NCBI RefSeq assembly: GCF_000336915.1
Contig: NZ_AOMD01000016.1
Location: 71,084 to 135,083, forward strand
DNA length: 64,000 nt
Origin: Halococcus saccharolyticus DSM 5350
GTDB lineage: Archaea > Halobacteriota > Halobacteria > Halobacteriales > Halococcaceae
Reading direction: 5' to 3'
Made by a program: the position numbers and the translations under genes. Shown here piece by piece: positions 1 to 8,980 of this stretch. The notes beneath the pieces are model-generated. The model saw nothing but the letters and a program-made list of their open reading frames with translations. It did no database searches and was not told the origin of the DNA. Position 1 is the first letter of the stretch, and each line of letters opens with the position of its first letter.

Positions 1-1784
1 TCGCTCTCGATGGAGAGGGTGTTGGGAAGGAACTCGGCGGGATCGACGTTCTCGCCGTTGTAGTAGAGATTCGCACCACCATCGAGCACCAGCCTGGTGA
101 TCTCACCGCCGATGGCGAAGCTGTCCCGGCCGCTGCCACCGACCTGACCGGTCGCGGTGGTCCCGTCGATGGTGTCGTTCGGATCGATCGTCGCCCCGTC
201 CATCGTGGTGGTTTTCGCCAGGCCGTCGCTCGCCGCGAGTTCGTAGTCCGCCCCCGGTGCACCCTCGATCGTCAGAACGTCCGCGCCCGGACCCGGCTCC
301 GACGATTCTGGTTGTGGTTCGGGCTCCGGCTGCGGCTTGGATGGTGACGCACCGTTCGGGACCGGACAGGTGCCGCTGTCGCCGATCCCGCTGACGGCGA
401 CCGACGCGTTCTGGCGGACGACGCTCTCGCCCGCCACGTCGATCGTTCCGTTCCGGAGCACGCAGTCGTCGGAATCGACGATCGTGACTCCGTCTCGACC
501 GGCTCCTGTAACGTGGATACAGCACCCCTCGATCATCGATCCGGAGCGCTGGCGCAGCTCGATTGCCGACGTCCCGCTCGCACTCCCGGTGACGCTGACG
601 TTCCGCAGCGTGCCGTCGTACGGTGCACCGGTGTTGTAGGCCCCGCCAGTCGGATCCTTCGCGAGCACGCCACGAACCCCGTCGATGTCGACCCTGATAC
701 GGGTGTTGCGAACGTGGAATCGGCCGATATCGCCCGATGCGACCACTCCGCCGCCGGAGTGGGGGGCGTCGGCGATCGTAATGTCACAGTTTCGGACCTC
801 CGGTCCGGCGGTGTCGAGTGATCCGACTTCGAAGCGGACCCCGCGTCCGTTGAGCATCTGTCCCGGGTTGGGGCTGCTACTCGCTTCGGCGTCGACCTCG
901 ATGGTTGCTCCATCGACGTAGCTCCCCTCGCTGCCGATCCGGACCTGTGAAATATCGTTGTTCCGGAAGGTGCCACCCTCGACACGGACGACGCCGTAGG
1001 TTCGGCTGCAGTAGAGCCCGTTGTTCGGGAACCCCTCGATGTGGCAGTTCCTGAGCGTGATGGTCCCTCTGGTGCTCATCCCGATCCAGACGCCGACGCG
1101 TCCCTCGCCGCGGTTGTACGCCCCCATCATACCGGCGTCGTTCACCGTGACGTTCTCGACGACACCGGTGCCGTCCGCCGAGCGAACGATGGGCGAGAGC
1201 GCGTTCGTGACCGCCGGGTTCCCACCGCCCGCGCCGCGTGGTTCGCTGTCGAAGTGGACTCCCTGGCCGATGTACTCGACGTCGTGAACGTGGAGATCGT
1301 CGGCCGCACCAAGGTGGAGTCCCGGCGTCGCCCCGTGGGCCCGTTGATCGATGTCGATGTTCTCGAACAGTAGCCCGGTTCCGCGGTCAGCGACGAGCAC
1401 TTTCTCGTTGAACCCCTCGGGAACCGCGAAGCGAACGTCGCCTTCGCCGAGGAACCCGAGGTTCGTGGCATCGAGCACGACGTTCTTCTCGGTGAACCTG
1501 TAGGTTCCAGCCGGGAACTTCAGGAGCGTGTAGTCGTCGGCCGCTGCCCGCAACTGGTCGTCACACGGTTCCGTGCCGGTTGGATCGCAGCCGGCGTCCT
1601 CGACCATGTTTACGGTTCGTTTGAACCGGATTCCCCGGTGTTCCGCGGCGCTCGCCGATCCCGAAAACAGCGCGGCTGAACCGGCGGCGATCCCCGCGGC
1701 TTTCAGACACGATCGTCGATCGATGGCGAAGTCGCTTTCCGTCTCGCTACCCCTCCGGCCGCATTCGCTATCATTGCGTGGCAT
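1..1784 (-). CDS. Tat-exported right-handed beta-helix protein, 3' end outside window
   Basis: The frame is open from the ATG at 1784 to the window edge (594 full codons, no stop seen), so the C-terminus is missing. Residues 17-45 form a Tat signal (D-R-R-S-C-L-K followed by an Ala/Gly-rich stretch). The body, roughly residues 55-480, is made of short rungs with repeated G-x-G and V-x-N-x-x-[VI] patterns typical of right-handed parallel beta-helix (pectate-lyase-like) proteins. A Pro/Glu-rich linker then leads into a second, Gly/Asp-rich domain. The family is usually extracellular and binds or cleaves polysaccharide. I see no catalytic signature that would name a substrate, so the enzymatic role is open. 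The gene is monocistronic, and a winged-helix gene lies upstream on the same strand. Confidence 0.8.
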   Translation of the reverse strand, partial: MPRNDSECGRRGSETESDFAIDRRSCLKAAGIAAGSAALFSGSASAAEHRGIRFKRTVNMVEDAGCDPTGTEPCDDQLRAAADDYTLLKFPAGTYRFTEKNVVLDATNLGFLGEGDVRFAVPEGFNEKVLVADRGTGLLFENIDIDQRAHGATPGLHLGAADDLHVHDVEYIGQGVHFDSEPRGAGGGNPAVTNALSPIVRSADGTGVVENVTVNDAGMMGAYNRGEGRVGVWIGMSTRGTITLRNCHIEGFPNNGLYCSRTYGVVRVEGGTFRNNDISQVRIGSEGSYVDGATIEVDAEASSSPNPGQMLNGRGVRFEVGSLDTAGPEVRNCDITIADAPHSGGGVVASGDIGRFHVRNTRIRVDIDGVRGVLAKDPTGGAYNTGAPYDGTLRNVSVTGSASGTSAIELRQRSGSMIEGCCIHVTGAGRDGVTIVDSDDCVLRNGTIDVAGESVVRQNASVAVSGIGDSGTCPVPNGASPSKPQPEPEPQPESSEPGPGADVLTIEGAPGADYELAASDGLAKTTTMDGATIDPNDTIDGTTATGQVGGSGRDSFAIGGEITRLVLDGGANLYYNGENVDPAEFLPNTLSIES

Positions 1785-1871
1785 CAGTGTTTCGCTGGTT
1801 GGTTGTTTCCCAAAGGCCCCTCCGAGACTCGCGGACTGCATCCGTCCCCCTCGAAGCGGTCCGAACGGTCG

Positions 1872-2168
1872 CTAAACCTTCCCCTCCGTTTCGAGGAAGA
1901 ACAGGGTTCGCTCGCCCTTCGCGGTGAGCCCGTACACGCGCTCGTCGTCGGTAACGAGGAGTTCGGTGAGCTCGCGATCACGGAGCTCCGCCGCTGCGTC
2001 CCTTGCGCTGGCGGCACTGACGGATCGCTCGGCAGCGATCTCGTCGGGGGCCGCGGGTCCCTCAACCAGCTGTTGGAGCACGGCGACGCGCGCCGCCGAT
2101 CCCGTCACGAACTCGCTGGCGTTTTCCTCTGTTGTGGCCTCGGCTTCGATGGTTGGCGTTTCTGGCAT
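1872..2168 (-). CDS. small winged-helix DNA-binding protein
   Basis: A 98-residue acidic protein. Residues about 22-95 read as one winged helix-turn-helix: helix 1 (ARVAVLQQLVEG), a recognition region (SAASARDAAAELRDREL), and a wing with D-D-E-R-V-Y-G-L-T-A-K-G followed by a last helix. This is the pattern of haloarchaeal ArsR/MarR-like single-domain regulators. The N-terminal 20 residues are Glu/Thr-rich and probably disordered. The ATG at 2168 lies about 27 bases after an AT-rich TATA-like stretch (2190-2200), consistent with a leaderless transcript. The target is unknown; the nearest candidate is the beta-helix gene downstream on the same strand, 87 bases away. Confidence 0.75.
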   Translation of the reverse strand: MPETPTIEAEATTEENASEFVTGSAARVAVLQQLVEGPAAPDEIAAERSVSAASARDAAAELRDRELTELLVTDDERVYGLTAKGERTLFFLETEGKV

Positions 2169-2406
2169 GTCGTATCTCCGTCCACTTTCGCGTAGATTAA
2201 CTGAACAACACTATATAAATAATTCGTCATAGAGATTAACGATTGAGAGCCATCGTCTTCAACACACGATGCAGCAGCGATCGGTTTTCGACATCGATTC
2301 GTCGGAGGATGTATTCCCCCTATTATAATCGTTGTGGCCGTTCGCCGGTCGTTACCGGCCGTAGCTCATCATCACGTATAAGCCACGGTTGCCCGTTGGC
2401 GTCCAC

Positions 2407-3330
2407 ATGAAACTTCGCGCCGCCGTCGGTGCTCTCGCTGGCGCGGGACTCGTCGCCGTGACCAATCGTGCACTGACCGGTCGTGCGGGCGTGCTCGATC
2501 ACGCGCTTCCCGGCACCCAGCACACGTACCGCTGGCGAGGGTTCGACATCGCCTACGCCGAAGCGGGCGATCCGGACGATCCCGACTGTCTCCTGCTCCA
2601 CGGGATCAACGCCGCCGGATCGAGCCGGGAGTTCGAGCGAGTCTTCGAGCAACTCGCCGCCGAGTACCACGTGATCGCGCCCGACTTTCCGGGGTTCGGA
2701 CGCTCGGACCGGCCGCCCCTCGTGTACTCCGCGTCACTCTACACCACGTTCGTGACCGAGTTCGCTTGCGAACTCACCGACGACGCGGTCTGTGTCGCGT
2801 CGTCGCTTTCAGGTGCGTACGCCGCACTCGCTGCCGACGACGCCGGCTTCGCCGAGCTCGTTCTCGTCTGTCCGACCGCCGAGACGATGCCCGAGCGTCG
2901 GGTGTGGTTCCGCTCGCTGCTCCGCTCGCCGTTTGTCGGCGAAGCGCTGTTCAACCTCCTCGCCAGCAAGCCCTCGCTCCGGTACTTCGAACGCGATCAC
3001 GCCATCGCCGACCCGTCGATTCTCACCGAGGAGTATATCGACTATCGCTGGCGGACGACCCACCAGCCGGGTGCGCGGTTCGCCCCCGCCTCGTTCGTGA
3101 GCGGGTTTCTCGATCCCGACATCGATCTCGGCGATCGACTCGCTGCGCTCGACATCCCGACCACGATCGTCTGGGGCCGCGATGCCGATCCCCCGGGACT
3201 CGAACGCGGTCGGGAGCTTGCGGATACCGCCGACGCGCGGTTGGTGGTGTTCGACGACGCCAAACTCCTTCCGCACGTCGAACGGTCGGCGGCGTTCGTC
3301 GATACACTCGCCGAAACGCTCCCGGCGTAG
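2407..3330 (+). CDS. alpha/beta hydrolase fold protein
   Basis: A 307-residue alpha/beta hydrolase. Seen in order: a short hydrophobic N-terminus (a possible membrane anchor, residues 5-20), the oxyanion-hole motif L-L-H-G-I-N near residue 65, a nucleophile elbow A-S-S-L-S-G with Ser as nucleophile near residue 133, the acid in W-G-R-D-A-D, and the catalytic His in L-P-H-V-E-R near the C-terminus. The full triad is therefore present. Close relatives include esterases, haloalkane dehalogenases and epoxide hydrolases; the sequence does not choose between them. I chose the ATG at 2407 over an upstream TTG because a TATA-like GTATAAG lies about 30 bases before it. Confidence 0.85.
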   Translation: MKLRAAVGALAGAGLVAVTNRALTGRAGVLDHALPGTQHTYRWRGFDIAYAEAGDPDDPDCLLLHGINAAGSSREFERVFEQLAAEYHVIAPDFPGFGRSDRPPLVYSASLYTTFVTEFACELTDDAVCVASSLSGAYAALAADDAGFAELVLVCPTAETMPERRVWFRSLLRSPFVGEALFNLLASKPSLRYFERDHAIADPSILTEEYIDYRWRTTHQPGARFAPASFVSGFLDPDIDLGDRLAALDIPTTIVWGRDADPPGLERGRELADTADARLVVFDDAKLLPHVERSAAFVDTLAETLPA

Positions 3331-3447
3331 CGCCATCGCCGGCCGAGACTGCTACGCTGGCCGCGGCCGTCCCGACGACCGCAACCGCTGTTGGCGAATT
3401 TGTTACACGACGATACAGCTTTCCGTTCCGACACCGTTGGCCCGGCC

Positions 3448-4758
3448 GTGCCATCCGATCCTCCTCGGCCGATCGACCGCCGCGCATTCGTGAAAAGCGC
3501 GGTGGCGATCGGCGGCGCGAGCGCGTTGTCGGCGTGTCTCGACATGGAGGCGAACGCCGACTCGTCGGGCGAACCCGAGTTTCCGCGCGGTCCCGATGAC
3601 CTCTCGACCCTCCCCGAGCGACAGCACGCGTGGAACGAGTTTCTGGTCACGGACGCCAACGGTGACACCGTCCTCCCGCGCCACCAGGTGCTGCTCTCGC
3701 TTTCGTACACCGGGTCGGTACCGCCGACTGACGCCGAGCGAGAGACCGTCGAGAACACGTTTCGCACCGTCGAACGAGCCTTCGAGCGCGGCACTGGCGG
3801 CGAAGCCGGCGCGACGTTCAACGACGGTCTCCTGTTCATGTTCGGGTACGCGCCCGCGTACTTCGCCCGGTTCGACGCGTCGCTGCCGGACGACATCGAT
3901 CTCCCGACGCCCACGGCCGTACTCGACGAGCTCGACGAGCCGACCGATCGTGCCGACAGCGCCGACGCACTCCTGACCTTGAACAGCGATTACGGCTCGA
4001 TCCCGCTCGCGGTCGAGGAAGCGCTGTTCGGTGAACAGGACACGCTCAACGGCGTCGAGATGGACGCGACGTTCGACGAGGTCTTCGAGGTGGTCGACCG
4101 CCGAACCGGCGTCGTTGGTCGAGGACTGCTGGCGGAGGAGATCGATCACGACGCGATCGACGACGACGCACCGCTCTCGATGGGGTACAAGTCGGGCTAT
4201 CAGGACACCAACCCCGCCGAGGATCGCGTGACCGTTCGAGAAGGACCGTTCGCCGGCGGGACGACCCAGCTCACCTCGCGGCTGGGCATCGATCTCGACG
4301 CGTGGTACGATCTCGACGCTGACGCCCGCGTGACCCAGATGTTCAGCACCGCACACACCACGCGGGAAGTGGGCGAGACCGGCGAGAACCTCGGTGGTCG
4401 GAGCGGGATCACCGAGGAGATGGCCGAAGACCTCGAAACCAAGGCCGACGACCACGGCCGGCTGGGCCACGCACAGAAGGCTGCGCGGGCGCGCGACAAC
4501 GATTTCGCTCCCAAGATCCTTCGGCGATCCGAGGGAGTCGGTACCTCGCCTGACCACGACGCGGGAATGAACTTCAACTCGATTCAGCGCGGGATGGAGA
4601 GCTTTATCGAGGCGCGAAAGGCGATGGACGATCTCGGTGGTGCGGACGCCCACCACAGTGGGATCGTCGACTTCCTTACTGTCGAGCGCCGGGCGACGTA
4701 CCTCGTCCCGCCGCGCCCGTTGCGGGCGCTACCGGGGCCGCGACCCGACCAGGAGTGA
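3448..4758 (+). CDS. Tat-exported lipoprotein, divergent DyP-type peroxidase-like
   Basis: The N-terminus carries a Tat motif (D-R-R-A-F-V-K) followed by a lipobox S-A-L-S-A-C, so the mature protein should be a lipid-anchored extracellular lipoprotein. The rest resembles dye-decolourising (DyP) haem peroxidases: a G-Y-K-S-G-Y-Q-D segment where DyP has G-x-x-D-G, and G-H-A-Q-K-A-A-R-A-R then I-L-R-R-S, which matches the region that holds the proximal haem His and the Arg block. The distal Asp of G-x-x-D-G reads Ser here, so peroxidase activity is uncertain. The start is not certain: GTG at 3448 places the Tat motif near the N-terminus, while a TTG at 3391 would add 19 residues. The product is 436 residues from 3448. 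Confidence 0.7.
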   Translation: MPSDPPRPIDRRAFVKSAVAIGGASALSACLDMEANADSSGEPEFPRGPDDLSTLPERQHAWNEFLVTDANGDTVLPRHQVLLSLSYTGSVPPTDAERETVENTFRTVERAFERGTGGEAGATFNDGLLFMFGYAPAYFARFDASLPDDIDLPTPTAVLDELDEPTDRADSADALLTLNSDYGSIPLAVEEALFGEQDTLNGVEMDATFDEVFEVVDRRTGVVGRGLLAEEIDHDAIDDDAPLSMGYKSGYQDTNPAEDRVTVREGPFAGGTTQLTSRLGIDLDAWYDLDADARVTQMFSTAHTTREVGETGENLGGRSGITEEMAEDLETKADDHGRLGHAQKAARARDNDFAPKILRRSEGVGTSPDHDAGMNFNSIQRGMESFIEARKAMDDLGGADAHHSGIVDFLTVERRATYLVPPRPLRALPGPRPDQE

Positions 4759-4784
4759 TCGTCGCTCGGTGGTATGGGTAATCT

Positions 4785-6518
4785 TCAGCCCGTGGCGTTC
4801 CGATAGCTCGCGCGGTCGGCGATTCCATCGGGCGTCACCACGATCCGCTGGCCCGCCGAGACGTTTCCGAGGACGCGCTCCGTGCCGTCGGGCCAGACCA
4901 CACGGAGTGCCGATACCGACTCGTTCTCGCCGAGCCCGAAGTGAACGAAGCGGGTGTCCTGGGACTGGTAGTCGGCCTTTGCGGTGTTCATCCGGAGCTG
5001 GGTGTCGTTGCCAGTAGTGGCGTACACCCGTGCGCCGAGCGAGGTGTAGTCCAGGCTCCCTGACTTCACGCGAACCTGGAGGCTGTTGCCCTGTGTGGCG
5101 TTATTGCGGTAGAGCCGGTGGCGGTCGTCGTAGGTCGCCAGCGCGAGGTCCGCAGTTCCGGAGCGATCGTAGTCGAGGTGGGAAACTCCGCGACCGTTGG
5201 TCGATTCGAACCCGATCCCGGTCGCGCTCTGGCGGTAGAAGTCGCCGTCGTGCTGGACCCACGTCATCGGGGTCGGGTACCGTGGTTCGGAGTCGTTGAA
5301 CGCAATGACGGTCTGGGTGGTGTGGAACACGTCCTGCTCGCCGTCGCTGTCGAAGTCCGTGATCGCCGCCGCCCAACCCCAGCCACCCCGGTACAGGCCG
5401 AGACGCTCACCGGCGTAGGTGAATCCTGCGTCGGTGGCGTTGGTACGGCCCGTGTCGCCAGCACTGCTGGTGCTGCCGGCGTTGTTCGTGCCGTTCGTCT
5501 CGTTTGCTCCGAGCAGTACGTTGTTGCCCCGCATTCGCTTGCCGAGGCGGTTCTCGACGAAGCTCTCGAACAGTTCTCGCTCCTGTTCGGACAGCGCGCT
5601 CGTGTTCTCGGGGAAGTAAATGTTGGTGACGAACAGATCGAGCCGACCGTCGCCATCGAGATCGGTCGTCTCGGAGGACATCCCGTTCCGGTCGGTCTCC
5701 TCGCCGAGCACCCGCTTTTCGAACGTGCCGTCGCCCTTGTTGTAGTAGATCGTGTCGTTGTAGTAGTCGTTGGCGACGTGGATGTCGGATCGGCCGTCGG
5801 CGTTGAGGTCGACGAAACTGGTCGCGAGGCTCCAGTGTGAACCCTCGATCCCGGCGTCGGTGGCGCGCTCGAACCCGCCGCTTGCGTTCGTGGCGTCCGC
5901 ACAGGTCCCGCGGTAGAGCAGGTTCTGGTTACCGTTGTCCTGCTCGATCAGCGTGGTCGGCGCGTTCCACGCGCGCGGAGTGGTGTTCTCCCAGTCGCCG
6001 TACTGGGCGATGAACAGGTCGGGACAGCCGTCGCCGGTGTAGTCGGCGGCGCTCGCACTCACCGGGATCGCGAGCTCGTCGTCGAGCCCCACGTCAATCT
6101 CGTGGAATTCGCCCTCGCGGTTTTCGAGGAAGACTGGTGTGGCGTTCCGCCGGAGTACGAGGAGATCCTGCCAGCCGTCGGTGTCGCGGTCGAAAAAGAG
6201 CGCGCTCTGAACGTGGCCCGGTATCGTGGGGAGCGCCTCCGAGCGCTCGAACGCACCACCCGTGTTGTGGAAGAGTGCGGGATCGTCGCCACCGATGGCG
6301 AGGAGGTCTGTGTGAAGATCGTTATCGTAATCCGCGGTGTAGACGCTGTCGTTGCCGTTGCCGAGGCCCGAATCCGTCGTCTCGTAGTCGAGACCGGCGT
6401 CGTCGGCCGCGGCGAATGAGAGCGCAGTGTCCGAGGGAGTCCCGCCCGTCGCCCCGCCGAGACAGCCCGCAAGCACCACGGCGGCAACGAGAACGATCGC
6501 TCGGAACCCCTCGCGCAT
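4785..6518 (-). CDS. CRTAC1-family FG-GAP repeat lipoprotein with ASPIC/UnbV domain
   Basis: A 577-residue exported protein. Residues 1-20 form a Sec-type lipoprotein signal ending in V-L-A-G-C. At least seven D-x-[DN]-x-[DG] calcium-loop motifs follow (for example D-R-D-T-D-G-W-Q-D, D-L-N-A-D-G-R-S-D, D-F-D-S-D-G-E-Q-D), marking an FG-GAP/VCBS beta-propeller. The C-terminal 80 residues (G-A-R-V, then H-F-G-L-G, then V-V-W-P-D-G) match the ASPIC/UnbV domain found at the end of CRTAC1-like proteins. Its role is probably adhesion or binding at the cell surface; no catalytic residues are recognised. The ATG at 6518 was chosen because it starts the signal peptide and has a TATA-like box about 27 bases upstream (around 6545); a longer frame to 6593 is unlikely. 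Confidence 0.88.
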   Translation of the reverse strand: MREGFRAIVLVAAVVLAGCLGGATGGTPSDTALSFAAADDAGLDYETTDSGLGNGNDSVYTADYDNDLHTDLLAIGGDDPALFHNTGGAFERSEALPTIPGHVQSALFFDRDTDGWQDLLVLRRNATPVFLENREGEFHEIDVGLDDELAIPVSASAADYTGDGCPDLFIAQYGDWENTTPRAWNAPTTLIEQDNGNQNLLYRGTCADATNASGGFERATDAGIEGSHWSLATSFVDLNADGRSDIHVANDYYNDTIYYNKGDGTFEKRVLGEETDRNGMSSETTDLDGDGRLDLFVTNIYFPENTSALSEQERELFESFVENRLGKRMRGNNVLLGANETNGTNNAGSTSSAGDTGRTNATDAGFTYAGERLGLYRGGWGWAAAITDFDSDGEQDVFHTTQTVIAFNDSEPRYPTPMTWVQHDGDFYRQSATGIGFESTNGRGVSHLDYDRSGTADLALATYDDRHRLYRNNATQGNSLQVRVKSGSLDYTSLGARVYATTGNDTQLRMNTAKADYQSQDTRFVHFGLGENESVSALRVVWPDGTERVLGNVSAGQRIVVTPDGIADRASYRNATG

Positions 6519-6639
6519 ACGCCACGGTCGAGAGTCGACGGGATAAGTATACCGCCGTTCTGGGTTCGGAACGAACGGTGCACCCCGACTCACGGGGCGG
6601 TTCCGCCGGGTTCAAGCGCTCCCCCCGTGTGGGGCGGGT

Positions 6640-7677
6640 ATGCGTCGCGGAAAGCTCTCGTCGGTGCTCGTCGGGTTCGCCGCCGCCGGCGTCGTGTTCG
6701 CCGCGCTGTTCTGGTTCGTCGGCGTCGAGGACGTGCTCGCGGCGATCACGCGCGCCAGCCTCCCACTCGTGGGCGTCGTCGCCGCGATGATCGTAGCATG
6801 GCTCCTCGCATGGGGACTCGCGCTCCGCTGCATCCTCGCGGCGCTCGGCGTCGATCTCTCGTCGTTCGATTCGGTGCTTGTCACCGCCGCTGCGGCCTTC
6901 ATCAACCACGTAGTGCCGTTCGGCCAGGCGAGCAGCGAACCGGTCACGGCGTGGCTGCTGACCGATATCTCCGACACGGAGTTCGAGACCGCACTCGCCT
7001 CCATCGCGAGCCTCGACGCGCTCAACTTCGTCCCCTCGCTCTCCTTTGCGGTCGTTGGCGTCGGGTATTACGCTACTGCGGTCGCGCTCAGCGACGGGCT
7101 CGCGGTACTGGTCGCCAGCGTGATCGTGGCGGCGGTCGGACTACCACTACTGGCAGCGCTCGCTTGGCGGCGTCGCGTGGCGCTCCAGCGCCGACTCGTA
7201 AGTGGTTTGACGCCGGTGATCCGTCGGATCTCGGGCGCGCTTCCTGGTGATCCGCTGGAACCCGACGAGATCGCAACCCGGATCGGGAACTTCGTCGAAG
7301 CGGTCGAGCGCGTCGCGGGCGATCGGCGGCGGGTGGCGGCCGCACTCGCCTTTTCGGCGACCGGCTGGGCGTGCCAGGCGCTCGGGCTCTGGGTCGCGCT
7401 GCTCGCTGTCGGCGCGTCGGTTCCGATCTACATCCCGTTTTTCGTCGTTCCGATCGGCACCACCGCGAGCATCGTGCCGACGCCGGGTGGGCTCGGCGGG
7501 ATCGAGACGGTCAACATCACCCTCCTCGTGCTCGTGACGAGCGTGAGCCCGACGACTGCGACCGCCGCGGTGACGATCCACAGCGTCGGCGGGTTCTTCC
7601 TGACCAATAGCTTAGGTGCCGCTGCGGCGGCGACGATCAAGATCCGCGGTGCGTCGATCGTGGGCCGGCCAGCTTAG
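6640..7677 (+). CDS. UPF0104/AglD-type flippase-like integral membrane protein
   Basis: A 345-residue polytopic membrane protein with about eight hydrophobic segments. The hallmark is the C-terminal I-V-P-T-P-G-G-L-G-G-I-E motif of the UPF0104 / lysylphosphatidylglycerol-synthase transmembrane family (bacterial YbhN, haloarchaeal AglD-like proteins). Members act on or near lipid-linked intermediates, and some have been proposed to translocate or modify dolichol- or lipid-linked glycans. It converges on a sulfatase-fold gene with a 4-base overlap of the 3' ends, and another alkaline-phosphatase-fold gene follows, so a surface-polymer role is plausible but inferred only from neighbours. The ATG at 6640 follows the divergent lipoprotein gene by 121 bases. 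Confidence 0.85.
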   Translation: MRRGKLSSVLVGFAAAGVVFAALFWFVGVEDVLAAITRASLPLVGVVAAMIVAWLLAWGLALRCILAALGVDLSSFDSVLVTAAAAFINHVVPFGQASSEPVTAWLLTDISDTEFETALASIASLDALNFVPSLSFAVVGVGYYATAVALSDGLAVLVASVIVAAVGLPLLAALAWRRRVALQRRLVSGLTPVIRRISGALPGDPLEPDEIATRIGNFVEAVERVAGDRRRVAAALAFSATGWACQALGLWVALLAVGASVPIYIPFFVVPIGTTASIVPTPGGLGGIETVNITLLVLVTSVSPTTATAAVTIHSVGGFFLTNSLGAAAAATIKIRGASIVGRPA

Positions 7678-8912
7678 AGATAACCGAGGTCCCGCAGTCG
7701 GGCGTCGATGTCGAGTCGTTCGGCGTCACCGAGTTCCTCGGTCGGGAGGTGGCGTTGCAGCCGCGACGCCAGCCGGTCGGCCTCGATCGGGGCGAGCTCT
7801 CGGGGATCGGCGTCGAGATCGTAGAGCTCTGCATCCCACTCGCGGTCGGGGTACTCTACGTACTTCGCACCGTCATGGCGGATCGCGCGCGCCCAGTTGC
7901 GCGTGCGATGGAGCGACGCACCGCACGCCCGCATGTACGCCGGACGGTCGGTAACTCCGTCCGCCGGCAGGAGCGCTTCGCCGTCCATTCCGACGTCGAT
8001 ATCGATGTCGAGTGCCGCGAGTAACGTCGGGAGAACGTCGATCTGCCGGGTCTGGGCGGTGATCGTCGCAGGGTCGATCCCCGGCCCGGAGAGGAGGAAG
8101 GGGACGTTGGTCGCGAAGTCGAAAACGTTCTCACCGTGGCCGTTTTCGAGGAAATGATCGGCGATGTCGGGGCCGACCCCATCGAGCGAACGATTCAATC
8201 GGCCGACCACGGCGCGAGTGTCGACGCCGCCGTAGTACCGGACGGCGTCGCGGACGCTCTTGCCGAGAAGTCGGAGCGGGTTGTGGCGGTGGGTGATGCT
8301 CTCACCGTGATCGCCGTGGATCGCGACGAGGGTGTTCTCGGGAAGTGCCTCGACCAGATCCTGGAGCTCCCGATCGAGCGCGCTGAGCGCACGGGTGTAT
8401 CCAGTGTCGCCGTAAGCCGGTTCGTCGTATTCAGCAGGTACGTCGATGTCTTCGTGGAGCTCCCACAAGTGGACGAACGCCGCGAACGGCTCCGGAAGCC
8501 CCGCGAGCCGGTCGTGCGCAGTCTCGCGCCAGTCGCCGAACAGCGACCGGTCCTCCTCGCGGTGGCGGTAGACATCGAACCCCCGATCGAGATCAGTCTC
8601 TGCGACCAGCGGGCCGGTGACGAGTGCTTCGGTGTGCCAGCCGTGTTCGGCGAGGATTCCGGGGAACGTCGAGATCTCGGGGTCGAGCCGACCGTGCTGG
8701 AGCGAGTGGACGCCGTTGCGCTCGGAGTACGAGCCCGTGAGGAGGCTCGCGACTGCGGGCGTCGTCGTGGTCGCGGTCGCGAAGAGCTGCTCGCAGGCGA
8801 GTCCCGATGCTCTGAAATCGTCGAGAAACGGCGTGTCGGACGCGCTCGACGCGAGGCAGTCCTCACGGAGACAGTCGACACAGAGCACGAGGAGGTTCGG
8901 TTTCGAGGGCAC
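7674..8912 (-). CDS. sulfatase / alkaline-phosphatase superfamily hydrolase
   Basis: A 412-residue cytosolic-looking member of the sulfatase branch of the alkaline phosphatase superfamily (no signal peptide). Metal-binding and core motifs are visible: C-V-D-C-L-R-E-D at the N-terminus, T-T-P-A-V-A-S-L-L-T-G where the nucleophile sits (residues about 48-60), and I-H-G-D-H-G-E near residue 200. Sulfatases need a Cys or Ser in [CS]-x-P-x-R for conversion to formylglycine. Here the position is Thr and the Arg is missing, so it should not be a classical sulfatase and fits better with phosphotransfer enzymes that use Thr. The final residues (R-L-R-D-L-G-Y-L) resemble the end of the neighbouring alkaline-phosphatase-fold protein (R-L-K-S-L-G-Y-A). 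Confidence 0.85.
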   Translation of the reverse strand: MPSKPNLLVLCVDCLREDCLASSASDTPFLDDFRASGLACEQLFATATTTTPAVASLLTGSYSERNGVHSLQHGRLDPEISTFPGILAEHGWHTEALVTGPLVAETDLDRGFDVYRHREEDRSLFGDWRETAHDRLAGLPEPFAAFVHLWELHEDIDVPAEYDEPAYGDTGYTRALSALDRELQDLVEALPENTLVAIHGDHGESITHRHNPLRLLGKSVRDAVRYYGGVDTRAVVGRLNRSLDGVGPDIADHFLENGHGENVFDFATNVPFLLSGPGIDPATITAQTRQIDVLPTLLAALDIDIDVGMDGEALLPADGVTDRPAYMRACGASLHRTRNWARAIRHDGAKYVEYPDREWDAELYDLDADPRELAPIEADRLASRLQRHLPTEELGDAERLDIDARLRDLGYL

Positions 8913-8980
8913 GGCTACTGTCCGGGATGGTGGCTCCGGCGGTCAAGGACTTTCCGGAGTCGGGTCGGTTGGCGGGCGAG

